A stretch of 5,996 bases of DNA from Chloroflexota bacterium (GCA_021789355.1 JAJYJR010000380.1:1-5996), one strand, 5' to 3'; numbered from the stretch's first letter, positions 1 through 4,571 are shown. Numbers and translations: made by a program. Notes: generated from the sequence alone by a model not told the origin.

Positions 1-180
1 CATCGCGAGCCATCCTCTGGTTGGGGCGGACCCTCGGGTTCGGGCAGACGCGGGGCCAGGGTCCACACCAAGCTGCGCCGTCGTCGTCGCTCCGACCTTG
101 GACCACGCGTTCGCCCGGTGGTGCTTCACGGTCGAGTGCGGCGGGCCGAGGCGGTGCTCCACGCGAGATGAGCGAGCAGT
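1..180. other. Left edge, no gene resolved
   Basis: All three plus-strand frames stay open for more than 160 bases from the left edge (first stops near 171, 187 and 200). This stretch could therefore contain the 3' end of a gene starting outside the window. Frame 2 has the most gene-like third-position GC between about 75 and 165, frame 3 in the first 60 bases. None gives a recognisable protein, and I cannot choose between a partial gene and intergenic DNA. No tRNA, promoter or repeat was seen. Confidence 0.3.
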
Positions 181-455
181 ATGGTGAAGAGAGGTGGTAA
201 GTCAGCAGCCCTCGCGGTCAAGGCGACCGGCGAGCCTGCCACCTCAGCAACAGTGGCGAATGAACAGGCCATGAAGAGTGGCGACGCTGCGCCTCCGAAG
301 GCGGAGCGCGTGTCGAACGAGGACGGCATCGGCGCCGCGCTGGCCCTCGGCGTCAGCCGGGCGACCCGCACCGCATCGCCCGCCGGGCGAAGAATAAGAT
401 CGTCGGGCGGGCCTTCGCCCGGGCCGGGTTGTGGCGCCTCCTCTGGGGCCGCTGA
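181..455 (+). pseudogene. Small basic ORF with apparent -1 frameshift
   Basis: An ATG at 181 opens a frame starting MVKRGGKSAALAVKATG, basic then Ala/Thr-rich, with good third-position GC up to about position 350. After that the bias in this frame collapses. The frame one base back becomes almost purely G/C at third positions from about 360 to its TGA at 453-455, encoding HRIARRAKNKIVGRAFARAG then LWRLLWGR. That downstream segment has no start codon after the preceding in-frame stop at 261. The simplest reading is one small protein of about 90 residues broken near 345-363 by a single missing base, either a real mutation or an assembly error. There is no clear Shine-Dalgarno before 181. I recognise no family. 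If the frame at 181 is instead intact, it runs on to 732 in a sequence that looks non-coding. Confidence 0.33.
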
Positions 456-482
456 GCAGTCGCCCGGACCCACACCATGGGT

Positions 483-497
483 GCATCGTGTCGATGC
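483..497. other. Short perfect inverted repeat
   Basis: GCATCG (483-488), spacer TGT, CGATGC (492-497): a perfect 6-bp inverted repeat just downstream of the suspected frameshifted ORF. It could be a hairpin at a transcript end or a small operator. No T-run follows, so it does not qualify as a standard intrinsic terminator. Confidence 0.3.
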
Positions 498-524
498 GGG
501 GCGCCGCCCTCACTGGCGGGAGAC

Positions 525-539
525 AGGGCCGGCGGCCCT
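525..539 (+). terminator. GC-rich hairpin, possible weak terminator
   Basis: AGGGCC (525-530), loop GGC, GGCCCT (534-539) forms a perfect 6-bp stem. It lies in the 180-base gap between the ORF ending at 455 and the small membrane-protein gene at 637. No T-tract follows, so termination is only a guess. Apart from this and the repeat at 483-497 I see nothing in the gap; no convincing promoter for the downstream gene was found. Confidence 0.2.
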
Positions 540-636
540 GAGTGACGGCACCCCGCGCCGAGGTTGGGGGCGAGCGGCACTAGGCAACGCCTGCGTCAGC
601 GATCATGCTGGCAGCCGCGTCGAAGGAGGCGCTGGC

Positions 637-732
637 ATGGACACCGGGTTCCTGCTGCTGGTGAGTCTCGTCCTGGCCGTCGGACTGCTGCAGGCCGTCG
701 TCTCGATCCGGCGCGTCTGGCACCGGCGCTGA
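637..732 (+). CDS. 31-residue single-pass membrane peptide
   Basis: The start is fixed by a near-ideal Shine-Dalgarno, AAGGAGG at 623-629, seven bases before ATG 637. The product is 31 residues: Met-Asp-Thr-Gly, one uninterrupted hydrophobic segment (about residues 5-24, mostly Leu/Val/Ala), then a strongly basic tail RRVWHRR. By the positive-inside rule the C-terminus should face the cytoplasm. There is no lipobox or cleavage site, so it is a membrane-anchored small protein rather than a secreted one. Its stop lies 12 bases before the next ATG, so the two genes are probably co-transcribed. Size and layout resemble small membrane regulators and also type I toxin peptides, but nothing in the sequence decides between these, and I found no obvious antisense RNA promoter. 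Confidence 0.6.
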   Translation: MDTGFLLLVSLVLAVGLLQAVVSIRRVWHRR

Positions 733-744
733 GGCGCCCGGCCG

Positions 745-987
745 ATGCCTGCCACCGCTCCCGGGCGCCTCGAGACGGTCTTCGCCTGGTCGGGGGGCCG
801 GCGGCTCCACCTGCTCAGCTGGGGGGAGCTCAGCGCACGGCGGCGAGCGGCGGTGGTCCACGCCACGGCCCGCATCGCCGACGTCGACGACCTGGACCAG
901 GCGCTCGGACGCATCTTTCGGCACGGCGTGCAGCGGCGCCTGCCGGCCCATGCGGAACCCGACGTCTGGTTCGAGGTCGGGCCGTAG
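745..987 (+). CDS. Hypothetical 80-residue protein
   Basis: ATG at 745 follows the upstream stop by 12 bases, with GAGG (731-734) about ten bases before it. Third positions are very G/C-rich throughout, supporting a real gene. The product begins MPATAPGRLETVFAWSGG, has a short hydrophobic stretch (HLLSW, residues 22-26), then a predicted helical half with alternating Arg and acidic residues (around residues 31-65, including DVDDLDQALGRIFRHGVQRR). It ends near EPDVWFEVGP. There is no signal peptide, membrane segment or Cys pair, and I recognise no family. It is most likely a small cytoplasmic protein in one transcript with the membrane peptide before it. Confidence 0.55.
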   Translation: MPATAPGRLETVFAWSGGRRLHLLSWGELSARRRAAVVHATARIADVDDLDQALGRIFRHGVQRRLPAHAEPDVWFEVGP

Positions 988-1011
988 CCGTCGCGACCCC
1001 GGAGCACCCCA

Positions 1012-1040
1012 CCGCGGCCCACCGGCCCGGGCGTCCGCGG
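1012..1040. other. Inverted repeat CCGCGG / CCGCGG
   Basis: CCGCGG at 1012-1017 and again at 1035-1040 can pair across a 17-base loop that itself holds GGCCCGGGC. It lies in the 126-base gap between the two small hypothetical genes. It could weaken or separate transcription of the downstream gene, but GC-rich DNA yields such repeats by chance and there is no T-run. Confidence 0.2.
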
Positions 1041-1113
1041 CGGGGGCCTGACCGGGTGGTGCATCGGTGCCCGCGGCTCGCCCTTCGCAAGACGGTTGAA
1101 AGGAGACACGTCA

Positions 1114-1377
1114 ATGCTGGATCCGGAGACCCGTGCGCCGATGCCGCCGGCGCGGCTGCCCCGCATGATCCTGGAGGACCGCTACACCGGGCTCCTCGAC
1201 GGCGCCGTCCGGCCCGCGAGGCTCCAGGGCGACCTGGACCGCGTCCTGCGGGGCCTGCTGGAGGGGCTGGTCCGACAGCCACTGACCGAGGCACAGGGCG
1301 CCGTCGTCGTGGAACTCGAGACGCTCCTCCATCAGGCCATCGTCGATCGGGTGGCGACCTGGGACCTCCCCGCCTGA
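1114..1377 (+). CDS. Hypothetical 87-residue helical protein
   Basis: ATG 1114 is chosen because AAAGGAGA (1099-1106) lies at the right distance before it. A TTG at 1096 in the same frame would place that ribosome site inside the gene. The product starts MLDPETRAPMPPARLP and continues with a mostly helical, Leu-rich, mixed-charge body (residues about 18-82, with GDLDRVLRGLLEGLVRQ and VVVELETLLHQAIVDRV). It ends WDLPA. There is no signal peptide, membrane span, Cys or known motif. The amphipathic heptad-like Leu/Val spacing would suit a small dimeric or partner-binding protein, but this is only a guess. I do not recognise a family. Confidence 0.6.
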   Translation: MLDPETRAPMPPARLPRMILEDRYTGLLDGAVRPARLQGDLDRVLRGLLEGLVRQPLTEAQGAVVVELETLLHQAIVDRVATWDLPA

Positions 1378-1423
1378 GCTCGCTGCGCCTCCGTCGCCGG
1401 GCACCCACGCCCCGCCCGATCCT

Positions 1424-1569
1424 AGGAGGAGGCGGCCAGTGAGCGGGTGCCCGACACCCGAGGCGATCCCTCCTCCAATCGGGGGAGTCTGCCCGCTCTG
1501 AGGAGCGTGGACTTCCCCGCAGGGCGTCGGTCCAGGGAGCGGTTCCGGTGGGTGGACCGCCCGCGGTCC
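1424..1569 (+). promoter_or_regulatory. Highly structured RNA region around a mini-ORF
   Basis: Several complementary segments are packed into about 145 bases. P1: GGAGGAGG (1425-1432, the Shine-Dalgarno) pairs perfectly with CCTCCTCC (1469-1476). P2, inside P1: CGGGTG (1444-1449) with CACCCG (1455-1460). P3: GGGGGAGTCT (1481-1490) with GGACTTCCCC (1509-1518), ten pairs counting two G-T wobbles, and inside it CGCTC (1494-1498) with GAGCG (1503-1507) around loop TGAG. P4: CGGTCCA (1528-1534) with TGGACCG (1553-1559). P4-alternative: GGACCG (1554-1559) with CGGTCC (1564-1569), which cannot coexist with P4. This arrangement suggests a cis-acting leader or a structured small RNA. No known riboswitch or ncRNA class was recognised. 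The next gene, at 1692, seems to have its own promoter inside the gap, so what the element would control is unclear. Confidence 0.4.
1439..1501 (+). CDS. 20-residue proline-rich mini-ORF (possible leader peptide)
   Basis: GTG 1439 sits six bases after AGGAGGAGG (1424-1432), the strongest Shine-Dalgarno in the window, yet the frame closes after 20 codons at TGA 1499-1501. The predicted peptide is MSGCPTPEAIPPPIGGVCPL: six prolines, including a Pro-Pro-Pro run at residues 11-13 (1469-1477), and two Cys. Pro-Pro-Pro is a known ribosome-pausing sequence relieved by EF-P. The stop codon falls in the loop of the downstream hairpin (1481-1518). This fits a regulatory leader ORF better than a functional protein. 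It could also be a chance ORF if the Shine-Dalgarno once served a gene now lost. Confidence 0.4.
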   Translation: MSGCPTPEAIPPPIGGVCPL

Positions 1570-1590
1570 GTGCCCGTGGCGTCGGGCCCG

Positions 1591-1618
1591 CTGGCAGCGG
1601 TCGCGGCGGCCGTACACT
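1591..1618 (+). promoter_or_regulatory. Candidate sigma-70-type promoter
   Basis: CTGGCA (1591-1596, four of six matches to TTGACA), a 16-bp spacer, then TACACT (1613-1618, four of six matches to TATAAT). Transcription would start near 1625 and leave a leader of about 65 bases before the small Lys-rich gene at 1692. AT-rich hexamers are rare in this GC-rich stretch, which adds some weight. Confidence 0.35.
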
Positions 1619-1691
1619 GCGGCAGTTCAGGGAACATAGCTCGGCGGGTGTCCCGGCGCAGCTCGCCGGCGCGATCGCAAGGGAGTGCGGG

Positions 1692-1820
1692 ATGGCCAAG
1701 AAGAAAGCCAAGAAGGACCAGAAGCCCAAGAAAGGCACGAAGGCCCAGGCAGCGACGGCAGCCCCGACCGCGGAGGCGCCGCTCGCGCCGCCTGCGCCGC
1801 CACGCGGAAAGCGGCGCTGA
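1692..1820 (+). CDS. 42-residue Lys-rich, Ala/Pro-tailed protein
   Basis: ATG 1692 is supported by GGGAG (1681-1685) six bases upstream. The frame is open further upstream (from about 1548), but that part looks non-coding. The product has a basic head (residues 1-18: MAKKKAKKDQKPKKGTKA, about half lysine) and a low-complexity Ala/Pro/Thr tail (19-37), ending RGKRR. It has no hydrophobic segment or Cys and is probably disordered. Such lysine-rich heads often bind nucleic acid or acidic partners, but function is unknown. The run of AAG lysine codons stands out in a genome that elsewhere prefers arginine. It lies 38 bases before a Cys/His protein frame on the same strand. Confidence 0.55.
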   Translation: MAKKKAKKDQKPKKGTKAQAATAAPTAEAPLAPPAPPRGKRR

Positions 1821-1906
1821 CCTCCGGTCGAGCCACGCCGTGACCAGGCGCACCGCCGGTGACGCCGGCAGCCGCACGACCGCGCCGCTGGCGCGCCGTG
1901 CGGCGC

Positions 1907-2449
1907 ATGGACCGGGCGCCGCAGCCGAGCCACCCCGGCCAGCCGGGGTGCCAGTACTCCCTGGTGTCGCCGCGCGGCCACGTGGCCTGTGGCGTATGGC
2001 CCGCACGCCCCTATCGCGTCACGGGCATCCCGGCCGGGGGCCGGGCGACCCGGCTGATCCGGCTCTGCCGGCGCCACCTCGCCGAGGTGCTGGCCGCCGC
2101 CTACCAGGCCAGTCGCGCGGCGCCCGAGGCGCTCCACTGCGAGCACCGCGTGGCGGGCCACGCCTGCGCTGCGCCGGCCCGGGAGGTCCGCGTGGAGGGT
2201 GTCCTCGCCGGCGTCCGGCGGCCATGTCCGGCGCACGAGGAGGCCCCACGAACGCCGGGGTACGAGTCATCGATCTGCCGCCCATCGCTCGGGTCCGCGC
2301 CGGTCGCCGTACCGGCTGACGTCGCGTGGTCGGGGCAGGTCCCGATCCAGGCGGTCGTGGGGCGACCCGAACGCCGCACGCTCCTCAGGCAGCCACGCCA
2401 TGAGCAGATCGTGCCGGCCTACCGGCCGCCGGACGCCCTTCGGTGTTGA
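1907..2449 (+). CDS. Cys/His protein with duplicated putative zinc-binding module
   Basis: From ATG 1907 the product is 180 residues; in-frame GTG starts at 1859 and 1898 are possible alternatives, and none has a good ribosome site. Two similar modules are visible: residues 15-57 with Cys15, Cys28, Cys54 and His57, and residues 78-110 with Cys78, Cys87, Cys107 and His110. Both read GH-(V)-AC, then PAR, RV-x-G, AG-x-R and C-x2-H, so one probably arose from the other by duplication. Cys/Cys/Cys/His sets like these usually bind a structural zinc ion. I recognise no named family. Third-position GC is very high to about 2215 and lower afterwards, and residues after 115 look unstructured, so the true 3' end may be earlier or a frameshift may lie there. 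No membrane or signal segment. Confidence 0.5.
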   Translation: MDRAPQPSHPGQPGCQYSLVSPRGHVACGVWPARPYRVTGIPAGGRATRLIRLCRRHLAEVLAAAYQASRAAPEALHCEHRVAGHACAAPAREVRVEGVLAGVRRPCPAHEEAPRTPGYESSICRPSLGSAPVAVPADVAWSGQVPIQAVVGRPERRTLLRQPRHEQIVPAYRPPDALRC

Positions 2450-2490
2450 CACCACAACGACGTGGCCGCTAGCGGCGGGTGTCACGTTGT
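2445..2490 (-). terminator. Inverted-repeat cluster at the lipoprotein gene's 3' end
   Basis: Reading from the stop of the minus-strand gene (2507), transcription meets three nested structures. The perfect 12-bp palindrome GCCGCTAGCGGC is at 2465-2476. ACAAC (2454-2458) plus GTG (2462-2464) pair with CACGTTGT (2483-2490) with a 3-base bulge. GTTGACACC (2445-2453) pairs with GGTGTCAC (2478-2485) with one bulged T. The last two share three bases and so exclude each other. Position suggests a transcription end for the lipoprotein gene, but no T-tract follows. An operator is the alternative reading. Confidence 0.35.
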
Positions 2491-2506
2491 CGCGGATCAC
2501 CAGCCC

Positions 2507-3055
2507 TCAGGACTGGACGACCACCTGCCAGTCGCACTCGGAGTTGATCTGGAGGTACGTCTCCGCGGTCGTCTGGCGCTCGAAGGCGTGGCCGCGGCCA
2601 GACCAAGCCACGTCGTTGATGGCCACCTCGACCAGCTGGCCCCCGGCGTACACGACCACCTGGAAGTTGCCCTCCGCACCGTAGCGCGTGCAATCGAAGC
2701 GGTAGGTGATCGTCCACGCCGCCCGGGTCCGGAAGCGCTGCGAGGTGCGGAACCCGCGCCCGGTCAGCTCCAGCAGCGGGCGTGGCGCAGGCGCACTCGA
2801 GACTGCCGCGGTCGCGCTGGCGGTCGGCGCCGGCGGGACCCCGGCCGCCACGGCGCTGGGAACGACCGCGAGGGTCGAACCCGGCGGGGTGCCACGGAGA
2901 ATGCGCGTCGCGGTCTCCCTCAGAGCGAGGCTGGGCTGCGGCCCACCGGCCGTGGGGCCGCAGCCGACGGCGGCCCCGAGCACCAGCGCGACGATGGCGA
3001 CGAGCGTCAGGGCCGGTCGCCCCCGCCAGCCACGCCACCGAGGTGGTTGGTCCAC
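2507..3055 (-). CDS. Putative lipoprotein with C-terminal INSEC-W-type domain
   Basis: From GTG 3055 the product is 182 residues. The GTG is preferred because GAGAGGGG lies eight bases upstream and because it gives a compact lipoprotein signal: basic N-region (MDQPPRWRGWRGR), hydrophobic core about 15-30, then AVGC with Cys32 as the predicted lipidation site. The -3 Ala is a weaker lipobox match than Leu. An in-frame ATG at 3151 would add 32 Arg-rich residues of low credibility. Residues 60-95 are an Ala/Pro/Thr linker. Residues 96-182 form the conserved domain: a beta-rich segment with W114, YRFDC (Cys122), GNFQVVVYAGG, and YLQINSECDWQVVV (Cys174). The two Cys probably form a disulfide outside the membrane. 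I know similar C-terminal domains in secreted proteins of Chloroflexota and Actinobacteria; their function is unknown. It is transcribed away from the murT operon. Confidence 0.75.
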   Translation of the reverse strand: MDQPPRWRGWRGRPALTLVAIVALVLGAAVGCGPTAGGPQPSLALRETATRILRGTPPGSTLAVVPSAVAAGVPPAPTASATAAVSSAPAPRPLLELTGRGFRTSQRFRTRAAWTITYRFDCTRYGAEGNFQVVVYAGGQLVEVAINDVAWSGRGHAFERQTTAETYLQINSECDWQVVVQS

Positions 3056-3159
3056 CCGACGCGCCCCTCTCCCCGGGTGCGCTGCCCGCCCGGCGGCCCG
3101 ACGGTCAGCCGACGCACTCGACGCCAGCAGCGGCGCACGGGATGCTGCCATGATCCCAC

Positions 3160-3390
3160 GCCGCGCCAGGGTCCCCGACCCCTCTCGCCCCGCCAGGCCC
3201 GATCGATCCGGAGGCCGAGCACGAGACCCGCAGTCCGCAGCCGCTCGCACAGCCGGGTGACCTGGCGGGTCGAGAGCCGCGGGTACGCGGCCGCATCCCC
3301 GACATCGAGCTCGCCGGCCAGCACATGGGTCAGGACCAGGAGGCGCTGCTGCGCCCGGGCATCCAAGGTGATCGTCTCCCTCGTCTCCAT
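3160..3390 (-). pseudogene. Transposase N-terminal helix-turn-helix fragment
   Basis: From ATG 3390 the frame reads METRETITLDARAQQRLLVL, then LAGELDVGDAAAYPRLSTRQ and VTRLCERLRTAGL, followed by a degraded GERGRGPWRGV. This closely resembles the N-terminal homeodomain-like helix-turn-helix of ISNCY/IS481-type transposases, which typically continues into a 'HGNRGR-P' linker and a DDE integrase core. No DDE domain follows: the similarity ends near 3160 and the open frame then runs into the lipoprotein gene's upstream and signal region. A proline (residue 37) in the helix-turn-helix and the altered linker indicate decay. It is thus a remnant of an old insertion, not an active element; I could not define terminal inverted repeats. 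A stand-alone DNA-binding protein is a less likely alternative. Confidence 0.55.
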
Positions 3391-3449
3391 GGGCTCGAGG
3401 GTGACAAAGTCGCTGTCCCCTTGGCTCGGACAGGATCGCTTGCCTTCGA

Positions 3450-3480
3450 CACACGACGACCCACACGACGACACACCGAC
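3450..3480 (+). repeat. 12-bp-period direct repeats abutting a promoter
   Basis: CACACGACGAC occurs at 3450-3460 and identically at 3462-3472, one base apart, and a shortened third copy (ACACACCGAC) ends at 3480. The array finishes one base before the -35 hexamer at 3482. Helically phased repeats directly upstream of a -35 are where activators commonly bind, but a slippage-generated repeat next to the transposase remnant is equally possible. Confidence 0.5.
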
Positions 3481-3481
3481 C

Positions 3482-3510
3482 TTGACACGGCGCCCCTCGC
3501 TCCGTAGGGT
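3482..3510 (+). promoter_or_regulatory. Sigma-70-type promoter of the methyltransferase-murT operon
   Basis: TTGACA (3482-3487) is a perfect -35 hexamer, followed by a 17-bp spacer and TAGGGT (3505-3510), which keeps the key TA...T bases of the -10. TTGACA-N17-TAGGNT promoters are typical of housekeeping sigma factors in high-GC Gram-positive-type bacteria. Transcription should begin near 3517, giving a leader of about 100 bases to ATG 3616. That leader contains the hairpin CGTGG (3538-3542) / CCACG (3546-3550). Confidence 0.65.
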
Positions 3511-3615
3511 GGCCCTGCCGCAGTTGGGGTAGGTGGGCGTGGTGGCCACGTTCCGCGGGCCAGGTGGATGGGGCAGTCCCGGGCCACGCTACGCGCCGCC
3601 AGGAACGAGCGGCCG

Positions 3616-4554
3616 ATGACCGCCGGCTCCCAATCCGTGCCCCCGAGCGACCAGGCGGCCACGCGTGACGAGATCATCGCGCGCGTCCGCGAGATGTACC
3701 GCCAGCATCCCTTCCCGCCCGCCCAGCGGAAGCACACGTACCGCAACCACGCGGCCTACGTGCGGCGCTTCCTCGAGGAGCTGGGTGTTGACGCGCGAGG
3801 GCAGGAGTTCGGCGACTTCGCCTGCGGCACCGGCCTCATGATGCTCGACTACGCGCAGGAGTTCCCCGACACCCGGTTCCTTGGCTACGACCTCTCATCG
3901 GTATCGGTCGAGCGCGCCAACGCGACGCTGGCCGCGGAACAGGTGCCCAATGCGCGCGCTGTGGTCCAGGACATCATGGCCATGACCGACCAGGACCGCT
4001 TCGCCTACATCGTCTCGTGGGGCACCATCCACCACCTGCCCGATCCCGCCCAAGGCGTGGCCATTCTGGCGCGTGCGCTCCGCCCGGGCGGGGTGCTGCG
4101 CACCGGCATCTACGGCTACTACGGCAACTGGGAACGTCGCGTGCAGCAGGAGATGCTCCGCACCCTGGCCCGGGACTGCGATCCGCTCGACTTCGACCAC
4201 CGGATCGCGATCGTGCGGGAATGGGCCACCGGGGACCGCAACTTCAAGAACTACTACACCGCGCCGCCGGTCGACCTGCACGACGACGACTGGGTGGTGG
4301 ACGAGTTCCTCCACGTCTTCGAGAACCACCTGCAGCTCGCCGACATCGTGGCCTGGCTCGAGGCCAACGGCCTGGCGGTGCTCCGCCTCACCGACTACTA
4401 CGACCAGGAGATCCCGCTCGATGTGGCCGAGCACTCGGCCAGCCCGGGGTTCGTGCGACGCGTCCAGGCGCTCCCCTTCGCCCAGCAGTGCGGCGTCCTC
4501 GAGATGATCGTGCGCCCCTACTGGATCTCGCTCCTCGCGCAGAAGCGCGCCTGA
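3616..4554 (+). CDS. Class I SAM-dependent methyltransferase
   Basis: From ATG 3616 the product is 312 residues. AGGA at 3601-3604 lies 11 bases before it. An in-frame ATG at 3568 would add 16 residues, but its only purine-rich sequence abuts the start codon. The Rossmann core is clear: motif I EFGDFACGTG (64-73) binds the SAM methionine and loop, GYDLSS (90-95) carries the acidic residue for the adenosine ribose (Asp92), then QDIMAM (118-123), VSWGTIHHLPDP (133-144) and LRPGGVLRTGIYG (155-167). The N-terminal MYRQHPFPP (27-35) is a short motif I associate with a subset of these enzymes. The C-terminal half (about 190-312) is an Asp/Tyr-rich region likely to bind substrate. The substrate is unknown. 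It is cytoplasmic with no membrane segment. Only 17 bases separate it from murT, so it is probably co-transcribed and may act on a cell-envelope precursor or on an unrelated target. Confidence 0.9.
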   Translation: MTAGSQSVPPSDQAATRDEIIARVREMYRQHPFPPAQRKHTYRNHAAYVRRFLEELGVDARGQEFGDFACGTGLMMLDYAQEFPDTRFLGYDLSSVSVERANATLAAEQVPNARAVVQDIMAMTDQDRFAYIVSWGTIHHLPDPAQGVAILARALRPGGVLRTGIYGYYGNWERRVQQEMLRTLARDCDPLDFDHRIAIVREWATGDRNFKNYYTAPPVDLHDDDWVVDEFLHVFENHLQLADIVAWLEANGLAVLRLTDYYDQEIPLDVAEHSASPGFVRRVQALPFAQQCGVLEMIVRPYWISLLAQKRA

Positions 4555-4571
4555 TCCGGAGCCGTGGGGCC

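Noticed and set aside
1546..1569. T-box antiterminator-like GGGTGGACCGC
   Set aside because: It lacks the variable base of the T-box consensus GGGTGGNACCGCG. No Stem I with a specifier loop is recognisable upstream, and the downstream gene is not an aminoacyl-tRNA synthetase or amino-acid gene.
830..2236. A 468-codon open frame on the minus strand and long Arg/Pro-rich plus frames at 564-1442 and 1447-2319
   Set aside because: They run across several small genes with better ribosome sites and third-position bias. Their translations are low-complexity Arg/Pro/Gly, typical of the alternate frames of GC-rich DNA.
2446..2475. Plus-strand promoter using TTGACA at 2446-2451
   Set aside because: No acceptable -10 hexamer lies 16-18 bp downstream (TAGCGG at best) and no plus-strand gene follows before 3482. 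The hexamer is better explained as part of the inverted-repeat cluster.
3056..3466. Longer N-terminus for the lipoprotein (from ATG 3151 or up to 3466)
   Set aside because: The added residues are Arg/Ala/Pro-rich, would bury the lipoprotein signal far from the N-terminus, and overlap the transposase remnant. GTG 3055 has a good ribosome site and gives a standard signal peptide.
3568..3615. Methyltransferase start at ATG 3568
   Set aside because: The AGGTGG before it abuts the start codon with no spacing, and the extra 16 residues resemble nothing conserved. ATG 3616 has AGGA at a usable distance, though the longer form cannot be fully excluded.
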